Part shown: piece after piece, positions 9,929 through 19,557 of the stretch
Position numbering within the stretch: the first letter of the stretch is position 1
Layout of the letters: the number at the start of each line of letters is the position of its first letter
Assembly (NCBI RefSeq): GCF_001654925.1
Contig: NZ_LXER01000023.1
Span: 62,001-126,000 of the forward strand
Source: Buttiauxella brennerae ATCC 51605
GTDB lineage: Bacteria > Pseudomonadota > Gammaproteobacteria > Enterobacterales > Enterobacteriaceae
Reading direction: 5' to 3'
Length of the DNA stretch: 64,000 nucleotides
Made by a program: the position numbers and the translations under genes
The notes under the pieces: model-generated
Told to the model about the DNA's origin: nothing
The model's input: only the letters and a program-made list of their open reading frames with translations
The model's database searches: none

Positions 9929-11485
9929 CTAAGCGTGTTTCTCAAGCCACACATCAAACGGCTCGGTATCACTGGCTTCGATGTCTCGCTGGCGCTGCCA
10001 TGAAGCATCATGTTCTTTCTGCAACACGTCTTCGGTCAAAATCTCAAGCGGCTCTTGTGTCAGCATCTGACGATACTGCTCAGCCAACGCAAGCCCTGTT
10101 CCGCCAATGCCATTATCAATCATAGACCGCAGAATGCGTGCCGAGTACGTTAATTCCGGATCGTCAAAACAGGCGACCAGCTGATCACAAACGTCCTGAT
10201 AATCGCTATTGCCCGCAATACCATCCAGCGTTTCGGCGACACGTCGTAAATCAGTGAACAAGTCTTTGCCGACTTTTGCCAGCGGATGCTGCGCGGTTTC
10301 ACAACCGATACCCAGCGTCAGGCCTGGTTTACGCCCTTCCAGAATCACACGATTCCAGTTTGTGCGAGTGCAAAGTAATTCGTCACTGCTCATTTCCGGC
10401 GCGTCAGCCAGCACACACCAAATCATGAACAGATCAAGGAAGCGAACTTGCTGCTCATCAACACCAATCGGTGAGAACGGGTTGATATCAAGTGAACGCA
10501 CTTCGATATATTCAATACCGCCACGCAGTAACGCGTCAGAAGGTGACTCCCCTTCCGCAGTGACGCGCTTAGGGCGAATCGGTGCGTAGAGTTCATTTTC
10601 AATTTGCAGCACGTTGGTGTTGATTTGCAGACGTTTACCGTCCTTCTCAAGACCCATCTGCGCGTACTCTTCCGAAGGCGTTTTAATGGCGCGTTTCAAG
10701 CCGGCGACGTAAGTCTCCAGATCGTTAAACGTAATGCCAAGGTTGCTCTGGGATTTATTGGTGTAACCCAAATCACTCAAACGCAACGAAGTCGCATACG
10801 GCAGGTAATTCATACCACATTCGGTTTTTTCAAACGGCAGCGAGCTCTCTTTCCCTTGCAGGAAGGAGGAACAGATAGCTGGCGATGCACCAAACAAATA
10901 CGGAATAACCCAGCCAAAACGGTAGTAGTTACGAATCAGGCGGAAATATCCGGCGGAAATCGCTTCTTTACCGCTCTGAATATCTTCTACGCCCAGACGT
11001 GCCTGCCAGAACTCCAGCGGCAGCGAAAAGTTGTAGTGAACGCCTGAAATGGTCTGCATCAACGCGCCGTAACGGTTTTTCAAACCTTCACGGTATAGCG
11101 TTTTAAAACGCCCGTTGTTGGAAGAGCCATACTGCGCCAGTTCAATATTCTGGCCATCATCGATATAGCACGGCATGCTCAGTGGCCACATACGCTCATC
11201 GCCCAATTCACGGGCCGTATGGCGATGGATATCGCGCATGAATGTCAGCATATGGTCGATATCACCATCAACTGGAGTAATAAACTCCAGTAGCGCTTCA
11301 GCGAAATCCGTAGTGATCCATTTGTGTGTCAGCGCTGAACCAAGGCTTTCCGGGTGACCTGTTGTCGCCAACTGGCCATCTGGCGTGACTCGCAGCGTTT
11401 CACGCTCAAGACCACGACGAATACCTTTTACTGCCTGTGGATGCTGTTCCAGCCAGGCCAGCGCCTGTGATACGTTCGGGATCAA
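9929..11485 (-). CDS. gshA: Glutamate-cysteine ligase GshA (UUG start)
   Basis: ATP-dependent first step of glutathione synthesis in the cytosol, joining L-glutamate and L-cysteine. The chosen start is the TTG at 11485-11483 (then I-P-N-V-S-Q-A-L), preceded by a GGGAGGT Shine-Dalgarno. This gives 518 residues, exactly the E. coli length, and E. coli gshA also starts at UUG. An ATG 39 bases upstream would add 13 unconserved residues and lies before that ribosome site. The core includes GLERETLRV, the [13 protein letters not shown] segment and GVHYNFSLP. It uses cysteine made by the cys genes in this window. Confidence 0.96.
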   Translation of the reverse strand: MIPNVSQALAWLEQHPQAVKGIRRGLERETLRVTPDGQLATTGHPESLGSALTHKWITTDFAEALLEFITPVDGDIDHMLTFMRDIHRHTARELGDERMWPLSMPCYIDDGQNIELAQYGSSNNGRFKTLYREGLKNRYGALMQTISGVHYNFSLPLEFWQARLGVEDIQSGKEAISAGYFRLIRNYYRFGWVIPYLFGASPAICSSFLQGKESSLPFEKTECGMNYLPYATSLRLSDLGYTNKSQSNLGITFNDLETYVAGLKRAIKTPSEEYAQMGLEKDGKRLQINTNVLQIENELYAPIRPKRVTAEGESPSDALLRGGIEYIEVRSLDINPFSPIGVDEQQVRFLDLFMIWCVLADAPEMSSDELLCTRTNWNRVILEGRKPGLTLGIGCETAQHPLAKVGKDLFTDLRRVAETLDGIAGNSDYQDVCDQLVACFDDPELTYSARILRSMIDNGIGGTGLALAEQYRQMLTQEPLEILTEDVLQKEHDASWQRQRDIEASDTEPFDVWLEKHA

Positions 11486-11543
11486 ATTGACCTCCCGCCT
11501 GTCGAATTCATTTTTATTAAGCATAAGAGATGGCGATGATAAT

Positions 11544-11604
11544 TATACCCTTTAGATTTCATGTTGCAGCCAAAGCCCCTGTAGCTTGAAAGATAATGGG
11601 TATA
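11544..11604. repeat. 61-base ERIC-type short palindromic element (gshA-yqaA gap)
   Basis: Bounded by tataccc (11544-11550) and gggtata (11598-11604), with internal complementary parts gttgcag...gtagcttgaa. It is closely similar to the reverse complement of 28545-28607. Both carry the ends of the ERIC element but none of its central part, so they look like a short miniature derivative. Confidence 0.7.
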
Positions 11605-11617
11605 TCGGTCCATACAA

Positions 11618-12046
11618 TTAGTGCCACCATGCAATACCTTGTACCGTTGCAGCCGCGACAACGATATAGCGAACCGCTTTACCAAGGCATAAAAAAAAGA
11701 TTACTGGCCCCCAGCTCATGCGTAATAAGCCAGCTAGCAGGCACAGCAGATCGCCAACTAACGGCAACCAGCTGAGTAATAATGTTGCCGGGCCGAAACG
11801 AACCAGCCAGGCGGTCGCCTTTCCTTGCCAGCGTGATTGTTCACGCAGCGGGAAAAAACGCCCAAGAATAACGTTAGTTAAGCCACCAAGGCTATTACCC
11901 ATTGTTGCTATTAAGATGAGTAACCATGTTGGCCCGGAGCCTGCAACCAATAATGCGACCAGAACCGCTTCTGAACTACCCGGCAGCAACGTTGCACTAA
12001 GAAAACTACTGGTAAACAGTGAAAAAAGTGACAGCGCTTCACTCAC
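11618..12046 (-). CDS. yqaA: DedA/VTT-domain inner-membrane protein YqaA
   Basis: Small polytopic membrane protein of 142 residues, the E. coli YqaA length, of the SNARE-associated/DedA-like family. Four or so hydrophobic helices are seen. The family segment is LLPGSSEAVLVALLVAG near residue 21, and the Gly/Arg-containing re-entrant part is GNSLGGLTNVILGRFFP. Function is not established. Its start overlaps the yqaB stop by 4 bases, so the two are co-translated. Confidence 0.93.
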   Translation of the reverse strand: MSEALSLFSLFTSSFLSATLLPGSSEAVLVALLVAGSGPTWLLILIATMGNSLGGLTNVILGRFFPLREQSRWQGKATAWLVRFGPATLLLSWLPLVGDLLCLLAGLLRMSWGPVIFFLCLGKAVRYIVVAAATVQGIAWWH

Positions 12047-12609
12047 AGCAAACGCACATCCACACCATCCATACCGGCAGCACGTGCTGCTTCAAGACCA
12101 AAATCGGCATCCTCAAACACCACACATTTATTCGCTGCAACACCCATGAGTTCAGCGCACAGCAAAAAAGTGTCAGGAGCAGGTTTGTGATTTTTGACGT
12201 GATCGGCGGCAACAACGGCGGAGAAATACTGCCGTAAGCCCAGATGATTAAGTAGCGCCTCGGCGATATCGCTTTCACTGCCTGTGCCTACTGCCATTGG
12301 GCGGCGGCCATGCCAGGATTTTACGACATCAATAAGGGGGAGCGGGCGTACGGTATCAAGCAGCATAGCTCTTACAGCCTGCGTCTTTTCCTGCGCCAAA
12401 AGATGTGGGTCGAGATCTGCACGATTGAGTTCGATAATCGCCTGCGCGATACGCCAGGTTGGGGAGCCATTCAACGCAACCATAGCTTGTTCGTCAAACT
12501 GCATGCTATAGCCTGCTAGCGTCTCACGCCACGCCTTACGGTGTGTAGGTTCGGTATCGAGGATGGTTCCGTCCATATCGAAAATTAGACCTTCGTAACG
12601 TTCGTACAT
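12043..12609 (-). CDS. yqaB: HAD-family sugar phosphatase YqaB
   Basis: Haloacid-dehalogenase phosphatase; the E. coli enzyme acts on fructose 1-phosphate and 6-phosphogluconate. The start at 12609 (MYERYEGLIFDMDGTILD) gives 188 residues, as in E. coli, with a GGGA ribosome site. An ATG 21 bases upstream has none. Motif I is D11-x-D13 (DMDGT), motif II is the TGSES segment, the lysine is in HVKNHKPAPD, and motif III is FEDADFG. It overlaps yqaA by 4 bases. Confidence 0.94.
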   Translation of the reverse strand: MYERYEGLIFDMDGTILDTEPTHRKAWRETLAGYSMQFDEQAMVALNGSPTWRIAQAIIELNRADLDPHLLAQEKTQAVRAMLLDTVRPLPLIDVVKSWHGRRPMAVGTGSESDIAEALLNHLGLRQYFSAVVAADHVKNHKPAPDTFLLCAELMGVAANKCVVFEDADFGLEAARAAGMDGVDVRLL

Positions 12610-12784
12610 CTCATCCCTCACATCACTCAATATTGAGGCGTTACTTTAGCGTAAACCAATAATATTGTCGCTTATTTGTAATTGAGATAGTTCAGAAGGT
12701 AACTAATGGATAACTAGTGATTTACGGAGGCAATGAAGAAAGGTTATCAGGGAAGATTGTGCAGCGTTGATATTGAGAAGAATA

Positions 12785-12861
12785 TGGTGCACCCAGGAAG
12801 ATTCGAACTTCCGACCGCTCGGTTCGTAGCCGAGTACTCTATCCAGCTGAGCTATGGGTGC
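12785..12861 (-). tRNA. tRNA-Arg (anticodon ACG), copy 1
   Basis: 77 nt including encoded CCA, with a full cloverleaf. The acceptor is GCACCCA/TGGGTGC, the anticodon ACG at 12825-12827 (as CGT on the plus strand), and the T-loop GTTCGAATC. It belongs to the argQZYV-type array and is last in transcription order. Confidence 0.98.
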
Positions 12862-12924
12862 ATCGGGGTACTGCTTTGACTACTGACTCAATGTCACTGA
12901 ACTTACCGTAACATTGAAGAAGAA

Positions 12925-13001
12925 TGGTGCACCCAGGAAGATTCGAACTTCCGACCGCTCGGTTCGTAGCCGAGTACTCTATCCAGCTGAGCTATGGGTG
13001 C
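12925..13001 (-). tRNA. tRNA-Arg (anticodon ACG), copy 2
   Basis: 77 nt, identical in sequence to the neighbouring copies, and starting exactly 140 bases after copy 1. Encoded CCA is present. Adenosine 34 is expected to be edited to inosine by TadA, so the tRNA can read CGU, CGC and CGA. Confidence 0.98.
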
Positions 13002-13064
13002 ATCGGGGTACTGCTTTAACTGCTGACTCAATGTCACTGAACTTACTGTAACATTGAAGAAGAA

Positions 13065-13141
13065 TGGTGCACCCAGGAAGATTCGAACTTCCGACCGCTC
13101 GGTTCGTAGCCGAGTACTCTATCCAGCTGAGCTATGGGTGC
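13065..13141 (-). tRNA. tRNA-Arg (anticodon ACG), copy 3
   Basis: 77 nt, identical to copies 1 and 2, exactly 140 bases after copy 2. Part of the same transcript as tRNA-Ser and the other arginine tRNAs. Confidence 0.98.
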
Positions 13142-13338
13142 ACAGGATTACTTCTTTTACTGCTGACTTAATGCTGTTTGTTGTTCTAAACAACATCAAA
13201 CAAGATGGTGCATCCGGAGCGTTACTCGCGGTGCTTGCCCTAATGGGCCGTTGCTAAAGCAACGTTACTCTCCCTATTGTTCGCTAAGAAATTAACTTTC
13301 TTTGGAACACTACCGTTGCAAAATGGTAGTAGGAAGAA
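13142..13338. other. Long tRNA spacer with a possible tRNA remnant
   Basis: 197-base spacer between arginine tRNA copies 3 and 4, where the other spacers are 63 bases. It begins like the short spacers (ctgctgacttaatg) and then contains tggtgcatccggagc at 13206-13220, which resembles the 3' end of a tRNA gene (tggtgcacccaggaag in its neighbours) without a following cloverleaf. A small hairpin gttgctaaagcaac lies near 13250-13263. Probably a decayed tRNA copy or processed spacer. Confidence 0.4.
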
Positions 13339-13415
13339 TGGTGCACCCAGGAAGATTCGAACTTCCGACCGCTCGGTTCGTAGCCGAGTACTCTATCCAG
13401 CTGAGCTATGGGTGC
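13339..13415 (-). tRNA. tRNA-Arg (anticodon ACG), copy 4
   Basis: 77 nt, identical to the three other copies. It lies 4 bases from tRNA-Ser, so the two are cut from one precursor. Confidence 0.98.
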
Positions 13416-13419
13416 AAAA

Positions 13420-13512
13420 TGGCGGTGAGGCGGGGATTCGAACCCCGGATGCAGCTTTTGACCGCATACTCCCTTAGCAGGGGAGCGCCTTCAGCCTCTC
13501 GGCCACCTCACC
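13420..13512 (-). tRNA. serV: tRNA-Ser (anticodon GCU)
   Basis: 93 nt class II tRNA with the long variable arm. The acceptor is GGTGAGG/CCTCACC, the anticodon GCU at 13476-13478 (as AGC on the plus strand), and CCA is encoded. It reads AGU and AGC serine codons. It is first gene of the five-tRNA transcript. Confidence 0.98.
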
Positions 13513-13574
13513 ACACGCCTCTTTCGAGGTGTACCGTTGAACTTGTTTCTGCTCATCGGCACTGCGTGGCGCAC

Positions 13575-13602
13575 ATATTACTTTCCTGCACTTATAAGTC
13601 AA
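13575..13602 (-). promoter_or_regulatory. Promoter of the serV-arg tRNA operon
   Basis: On the minus strand TTGACT (13602-13597), a 16-base spacer and TAATAT (13580-13575). A GC-rich discriminator (GTGCGCC) follows, typical of stable-RNA promoters under stringent (ppGpp) control. It lies about 60 bases ahead of the tRNA-Ser gene. The remainder of the gap 13513-13837 shows only the csrA terminator and no gene. Confidence 0.8.
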
Positions 13603-13803
13603 ACAATTTTTCCCAACTAATTTTTAATTGCACACTTCACGCACAATCCGGGCAAATCGACAGCAAAAAGAGTGTTTTATCAACAGACAAGTTGAGGGTA
13701 ATAGCGAAAAGAACGCGTTCAGGATGAATAAGGAATTATGGCGACAACAGGAAATGAAGGGGGTCTGGCGAGATAAAGCGAGGTAAATGGTGCGCTAAAG
13801 GAA

Positions 13804-13830
13804 GCGTCTCGCTAGTGATTAGCGAGACGC
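13804..13830 (-). terminator. csrA terminator
   Basis: Perfect 10-base stem gcgtctcgct (13804-13813)/agcgagacgc (13821-13830) with a 7-base loop, directly after the csrA stop and followed on the minus strand by a T-containing tract (ttccttta). Confidence 0.85.
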
Positions 13831-13837
13831 AGTAACT

Positions 13838-14023
13838 TTAGTAACTCGTTTGTTGCGATTTTTCAGCCTGGATACGTTGGTAGATCTCTTCACGGTGAAC
13901 AGAAACTTCCTTCGGGGCGTTTACACCAATACGAACCTGGTTACCTTTTACCCCAAGTACTGTCACGGTCACCTCATCCCCAATCATGAGGGTCTCACCA
14001 ACTCGACGAGTTAGAATCAGCAT
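13838..14023 (-). CDS. csrA: Carbon storage regulator CsrA
   Basis: Homodimeric RNA-binding regulator that binds GGA motifs in leaders and represses glycogen, biofilm and stationary-phase genes. It has 61 residues, identical in length to E. coli, starting [16 protein letters not shown], with the RNA-contacting residues L4, R6, R7 and R44 in place. The Shine-Dalgarno AAGGAG is just upstream. The 256-base region between csrA and alaS carries its promoters. BarA, encoded at 55307, activates the sRNA antagonists of CsrA in E. coli. Confidence 0.98.
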   Translation of the reverse strand: MLILTRRVGETLMIGDEVTVTVLGVKGNQVRIGVNAPKEVSVHREEIYQRIQAEKSQQTSY

Positions 14024-14279
14024 TCTTTGCTCCTTGAAAGATTAAAAGAGTCGGGTCTCTCTGTATCCCGGCATTCTCCATCATATACGCCAAAAAGTAA
14101 GTAGTGACAAACACATAAAGTGTGAACGGCCACGACACTACATTCTGTTATGACTAAGTCTAGCCGATATACGGGACTTTAACCTGACTTTATCATTATT
14201 GAGTGTGTGCAAATTAATGAGACGCCATAACCTGAATCATTTTGGGTATATGGCGCCTGTCTGCACTTTATTTTTTTAC

Positions 14280-16907
14280 TTAGAGCTTAGCCGAAACCCA
14301 AGCCTCAACGCCTGCCAGCGCGCCAGGCAATGCTGCCGCGTCTGTGCCACCGGCCTGAGCCATATCCGGACGACCGCCTCCTTTACCTCCAACTTGCTGA
14401 GCAATAACCCCAATCAGCTCCCCCGCTTTCACACGGTCGGTCACATCTTTAGAGACACCCACAATCAGAGAAACTTTACCTTCTGCTACCGTCGCCAGAA
14501 CGATAATTGCTGAACCCAGCTGATTTTTTAAATCATCAACCATGGTGCGCAGCATCTTCGGTTCAACGTTAGCCAGTTCACTCACGAGGAGCTTCACGCC
14601 TTTTACATCGACGGCTTTGCTGGAAAGGTTTGCACTCTCCTGCACTGCCTGCTGTTCTTTCAACTGCTGCAATTCTTTCTCAAGCTGACGGGTACGCTCC
14701 AGAACAGAACGTACTTTCTCGTTCAGATTCTGGCTATCGCCTTTCAGCAGTTGAGCAATATCATGGAGCTGTTCGCTCTGTGCGTGCAGGTTTGCCAGCG
14801 CACCTTCGCCTGTCACAGCTTCAATACGACGCACACCCGCAGCAGTACCAGACTCTGCAACGATACGGAACAGGCCGATATCGCCAGTGCGGTTCGCGTG
14901 AATACCACCACACAATTCGGTTGAGAAATCACCCATGCTCAGAACGCGCACGTGGTCATCATACTTCTCACCAAACAACGCCATCGCGCCTTTAGCCTTA
15001 GCAGCTTCCAGATCCATGACGTTAGTTTCGATTGGCAGGTTACGACGAATCTGTGCGTTAACAATATCTTCTACAGCACGAACTTCTGCTGGTTTCATTG
15101 CTTCGAAATGGGAGAAGTCGAAACGCAGGCCTTTATCGTTAACCAGAGAACCTTTCTGCGCAACGTGAGTGCCCAGAACCTGGCGCAGTGCCGCGTGCAG
15201 CAAGTGAGTGGCAGAGTGGTTCAGGCGAATGCGTGAACGGCGCGCTTCATCAACTTCAGCTTTAACGCTGTCGCCGACTTTCACCACGCCCGCAACCAGC
15301 TTACCTAGATGACCAATTGCCTGGCCATACTTCTGCGTGTCGTTAACAGCGAAGTCGATACCATTGCCTTTGATTGCGCCTTTGTCGCCAACCTGGCCAC
15401 CAGACTCTGCATAGAATGGTGTCTCATTGAGCACCACAACAGCTTCCTGGCCTGCAGCAATTTGCTCAACGGGTTTACCGTCAACAAACAATGCAGTGAC
15501 TTTCGCGGTCAAATCAGTGTGATCATAACCTTTGAAGGCAGTCGCAGAATCAACGCGGATCATGCTGTTGTAGTCAGCGCCAAAACCGCTGGACTCACGC
15601 GCACGGCGGCGCTGCTCTTCCATTGCGGCTTCAAAACCCGCTTCGTCAACTTTCAGGTTACGCTCACGGCAAACATCAGCAGTCAGGTCAACCGGGAAGC
15701 CGTAGGTGTCATACAGACGGAAAGCGGTTTCGCCATCCAGCGTATCGCCCTGCAAATTAGCCAGTTCTTCATCCAGCAATGCCAGACCACGTTCAAGCGT
15801 ACGCGCAAACTGCTCTTCTTCGGTTTTCAGAACTTGTTCAACCAGCGCTTGCTGGCGATGCAGTTCTTCACCCGCAGCCCCCATCACTTCAACCAATGGG
15901 CCAACAAGTTTGTAGAAGAAGGTTTCTTTCGCGCCCAACATGTTGCCATGACGGATTGCACGACGAATGATTCGGCGCAGCACATAGCCACGGCCTTCAT
16001 TCGACGGGGTAACACCATCAGCAACGAGGAATGCACAAGAACGAATATGGTCAGCGATAACACGCAGCGATTTGCTGGTCAGATCGGTCGCACCCGTGAC
16101 GCGGGCAACAGACTGGATAAGTTTGCTGAACAAGTCGATTTCATAGTTGGAGTTAACATGTTGCAGAACGGCTGCAATACGCTCCAGACCCATACCGGTA
16201 TCAACTGACGGCTTAGGCAATGGCAGCATAGTGCCATCCTGCTGACGGTTGAACTGCATGAACACAAGGTTCCAGATTTCGATATAGCGATCGCCATCTT
16301 CTTCAGCGCTACCCGGAGGGCCGCCCCAGATGTGGTCGCCGTGGTCGAAGAAGATTTCAGTGCACGGACCGCATGGACCCGTGTCACCCATCTGCCAGAA
16401 GTTGTCAGATGCGTAAGCACCACCTTTATTATCGCCAATGCGAATAATACGCTCGCGTGGAACGCCAACTTCTTTTTCCCAGATTTCAAATGCTTCGTCA
16501 TCAGTCTCGTAAACGGTAACCCACAGACGCTCTTTAGGCAGGTTAAACCATTGTTCGCCGGTCAATAATTCCCAGGCAAAGTTGATGGCATCGTGTTTGA
16601 AATAGTCACCAAAGCTGAAGTTACCCAGCATTTCAAAGAAAGTGTGGTGACGGGCAGTGTAACCGACGTTTTCCAGATCATTGTGTTTACCACCCGCGCG
16701 GACACAACGTTGAGACGTTGTTGCGCGGGAATAATTACGTTTGTCGAGACCAAGGAAAACATCCTTGAACTGGTTCATCCCGGCATTAGTAAACAGTAAA
16801 GTCGGATCGTTATTCGGAACCAGGGAGCTGCTCGCTACAACCTGGTGACCTTTACTATGGAAAAAATCGAGAAACGCCTGACGGATCTCAGCGGTGCTCT
16901 TGCTCAT
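14280..16907 (-). CDS. alaS: Alanyl-tRNA synthetase
   Basis: Class II aminoacyl-tRNA synthetase charging tRNA-Ala in the cytosol. It has 875 residues (E. coli 876). The catalytic domain is N-terminal ([20 protein letters not shown], residues about 13-32; [14 protein letters not shown]). The editing domain carries the zinc motif HSATHLLH and the distal cysteine in [13 protein letters not shown], and the glycine-rich C-Ala domain ends the protein. The csrA-alaS-recX-recA order matches E. coli. Confidence 0.98.
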   Translation of the reverse strand: MSKSTAEIRQAFLDFFHSKGHQVVASSSLVPNNDPTLLFTNAGMNQFKDVFLGLDKRNYSRATTSQRCVRAGGKHNDLENVGYTARHHTFFEMLGNFSFGDYFKHDAINFAWELLTGEQWFNLPKERLWVTVYETDDEAFEIWEKEVGVPRERIIRIGDNKGGAYASDNFWQMGDTGPCGPCTEIFFDHGDHIWGGPPGSAEEDGDRYIEIWNLVFMQFNRQQDGTMLPLPKPSVDTGMGLERIAAVLQHVNSNYEIDLFSKLIQSVARVTGATDLTSKSLRVIADHIRSCAFLVADGVTPSNEGRGYVLRRIIRRAIRHGNMLGAKETFFYKLVGPLVEVMGAAGEELHRQQALVEQVLKTEEEQFARTLERGLALLDEELANLQGDTLDGETAFRLYDTYGFPVDLTADVCRERNLKVDEAGFEAAMEEQRRRARESSGFGADYNSMIRVDSATAFKGYDHTDLTAKVTALFVDGKPVEQIAAGQEAVVVLNETPFYAESGGQVGDKGAIKGNGIDFAVNDTQKYGQAIGHLGKLVAGVVKVGDSVKAEVDEARRSRIRLNHSATHLLHAALRQVLGTHVAQKGSLVNDKGLRFDFSHFEAMKPAEVRAVEDIVNAQIRRNLPIETNVMDLEAAKAKGAMALFGEKYDDHVRVLSMGDFSTELCGGIHANRTGDIGLFRIVAESGTAAGVRRIEAVTGEGALANLHAQSEQLHDIAQLLKGDSQNLNEKVRSVLERTRQLEKELQQLKEQQAVQESANLSSKAVDVKGVKLLVSELANVEPKMLRTMVDDLKNQLGSAIIVLATVAEGKVSLIVGVSKDVTDRVKAGELIGVIAQQVGGKGGGRPDMAQAGGTDAAALPGALAGVEAWVSAKL

Positions 16908-17068
16908 AATTATCCTGAAATCAAGCTAACGAGGAGTTGCAAACCGGACGGAGCCCATTTTAATGCTTTGGCCGCGACCTGTTTACCTGGAAAAAGTGGG
17001 AATAAGATAAGTTTTCTTATCAGGGAAGTAAAATCCCGTGTATACCTAATCTGCAAAATTTCGCTATT

Positions 17069-17195
17069 TATACCCAAAATAATTAAAGTTGCGTCAAGGC
17101 GGCAAGCGAGAAAATCCCGATGAGCTTACTCCAGTAAGTGATTCGGGTGAACGAGTGAAGCTAACGCCGAGGCAACTTTAAGTATGAAGGGTATA
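17069..17195. repeat. ERIC element (full length, 127 bases)
   Basis: Enterobacterial repetitive intergenic consensus. It has the inverted ends tataccc (17069-17075) and gggtata (17189-17195), and a core containing gagcttactccagtaagtga and gggtgaacgag that aligns with the classical ERIC core. Its last base directly adjoins the recX stop codon (17196-17198), so the whole element lies in the alaS-recX gap and is part of the recX 3' region. Confidence 0.93.
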
Positions 17196-17693
17196 TCAAG
17201 AATAAACAGCCTGGATGTCTTCCATAAAGAACCCGCGATACAGAAGAAAACGCTGCACTTTAGCGCGCTCTTTCCACTCGGTAGGTAGCGGTTCACCAAA
17301 TTTACGCTCGGCAATGTCCCGTGCCATCGATTGCCAGTCTATTTCACAATTGAGCATTGCGGTTTCGCTGATATCACGCGCGATACCTTTGCTTTGTAGT
17401 TCCTGGCGAATACGTTGCGGCCCATAACCTTTCCGGCCACGGCTTGCAATAAAGCGTGACGCAAAGTGAGCATCGTCCAGCCAGCGATGTTCATAACACC
17501 AGGCAATGACTTTATCGATATCTTCAGGCGTAAAAGGATCTTCTTCCGCTTTTGGTTTTCCAGGGAATGTTGGTTGTGCAGAAAGTTTACGACGGAGTTC
17601 TTGTTCGCTGTGATCACGCATCGCCAGTATACGAGTAGCTTTGTCTAATAAACGGGAATACGGGCTGCGGCGAGGAGTTACGGATTCAGGCAT
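17196..17693 (-). CDS. recX: RecA regulatory protein RecX
   Basis: Inhibits RecA filament extension by binding within the filament groove. It has 165 residues (E. coli 166), all-helical with the RecX repeats ([54 protein letters not shown]). It lies 77 bases after recA and is expressed mainly by readthrough of the recA terminator, which would keep RecX far below RecA. An ERIC element follows the stop without a gap. Confidence 0.96.
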   Translation of the reverse strand: MPESVTPRRSPYSRLLDKATRILAMRDHSEQELRRKLSAQPTFPGKPKAEEDPFTPEDIDKVIAWCYEHRWLDDAHFASRFIASRGRKGYGPQRIRQELQSKGIARDISETAMLNCEIDWQSMARDIAERKFGEPLPTEWKERAKVQRFLLYRGFFMEDIQAVYS

Positions 17694-17739
17694 GACAGAT
17701 AACCTGTTTATGAGAAAATTGCAGTAAAGCAGATAAAGA

Positions 17740-17763
17740 CAAGGGCTGCCGCGGCAGCCCTTG
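17740..17763 (-). terminator. recA terminator/attenuator before recX
   Basis: GC-rich stem CAAGGGCTGCC/GGCAGCCCTTG at 17740-17763, followed on the minus strand by TCTTTATCT. It lies right after the recA stop and controls the fraction of transcription reaching recX. Confidence 0.85.
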
Positions 17764-17770
17764 TTAGGAA

Positions 17771-18880
<1,110 letters not shown>

Positions 18881-18904
18881 TTACTATGCTGTTTTGTTGT
18901 GCCA

Positions 18905-18932
18905 ATTATACTGTATGGTCATACAGTATCAA
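18905..18932 (-). promoter_or_regulatory. recA promoter with LexA (SOS) box
   Basis: On the minus strand TTGATA (18932-18927), a 16-base spacer and TATAAT (18910-18905). The spacer holds the LexA site CTGT-N8-ACAG (18911-18926), extended to the 20-base near-palindrome TACTGTATGGTCATACAGTA at 18909-18928. The -35 box and operator overlap the last codons and stop of pncC (stop at 18919-18921). Confidence 0.95.
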
Positions 18933-19428
18933 GCTTATTTTTGAGAAATTCTTCCCACAGGGTTTGCAGCGCATATTCAGTGGCCTGGCGTCGAATTGCA
19001 TCACGATCGCCTGAGAAAAGCTGCTGGCGTGCAATCGTACCTTCAGACTTTGAGGAAAAGCCAAACCATACAGTCCCGACGGGTTTTTCTTCACTGCCGC
19101 CATTAGGGCCGGCAATACCACTGACCGCAACCGCATAATCAGCTACCGCCGCATACAGTGCGCCTTGCGCCATTTCACGCACCACGGCCTCACTCACTGC
19201 ACCATGCGTTTCCAGCGTTGCGCTATCAACACCAATCATTTGATGCTTAGCCTCATTACTGTAGGTAACAAAACCACGTTCAAACCAGGCAGAACTGCCT
19301 GAAAGATCGGTAATCACTTTGGCAATCCAGCCACCGGTACAAGATTCTGCCGTTGTCACGGTAGCGCCGAGATGCCCAAGCGCTTCACCGACCTGGCGAC
19401 TGAGTTGACGCAATGTTTTATCTGTCAT
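18919..19428 (-). CDS. pncC: Nicotinamide-nucleotide amidase PncC
   Basis: Deamidates nicotinamide mononucleotide to nicotinate mononucleotide in NAD recycling. The chosen start at 19428 (MTDKTLRQLSRQVGEALG) has a GGAG ribosome site and gives 169 residues (E. coli 165); a start 45 bases upstream adds unconserved sequence. CinA C-terminal-domain marks are TTAESCTGGW (catalytic serine region), FVTYSNEAK, SGIAGPNGGSEEKPVGTVW and FSGDRDAIRRQ. The last codons overlap the recA operator. Confidence 0.94.
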   Translation of the reverse strand: MTDKTLRQLSRQVGEALGHLGATVTTAESCTGGWIAKVITDLSGSSAWFERGFVTYSNEAKHQMIGVDSATLETHGAVSEAVVREMAQGALYAAVADYAVAVSGIAGPNGGSEEKPVGTVWFGFSSKSEGTIARQQLFSGDRDAIRRQATEYALQTLWEEFLKNKLDTV

Positions 19429-19532
19429 GGCTTGCTCCGATTGTAGACATATCGAGGGGTTACACGATAGCACTTATCCCCTCTTTCAGAGGATTACATT
19501 AGATAACTCGAGGCAGTTCCAGAAAAAAGAAC

Positions 19533-19550
19533 GGCCAGCGAAGGCTGGCC
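19533..19550 (-). terminator. Terminator of the metal ABC importer operon
   Basis: Stem GGCCAGC/GCTGGCC (19533-19539 with 19544-19550, loop GAAG), with TTCTTTTTT following on the minus strand, just after the binding-protein gene. Confidence 0.88.
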
Positions 19551-19557
19551 GATTAAA

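Noticed and set aside
13054..13477. Plus-strand ORFs encoding peptides with GAPRKIRTSDRSVRSRVLYPAEL-type sequence
   Set aside because: These are antisense readings of the tRNA-Arg and tRNA-Ser genes, a well-known spurious annotation.
12785..13512. Tandem similar units as a CRISPR array
   Set aside because: The repeated units are 77-base tRNA genes with full cloverleaves and encoded CCA.
14222..14256. acgccata...tatggcgcc inverted repeat between csrA and alaS with an ERIC-like tatacccaaaat piece
   Set aside because: It could be the alaS terminator, but there is no T run and the ERIC similarity covers only one end, so neither call is firm enough.
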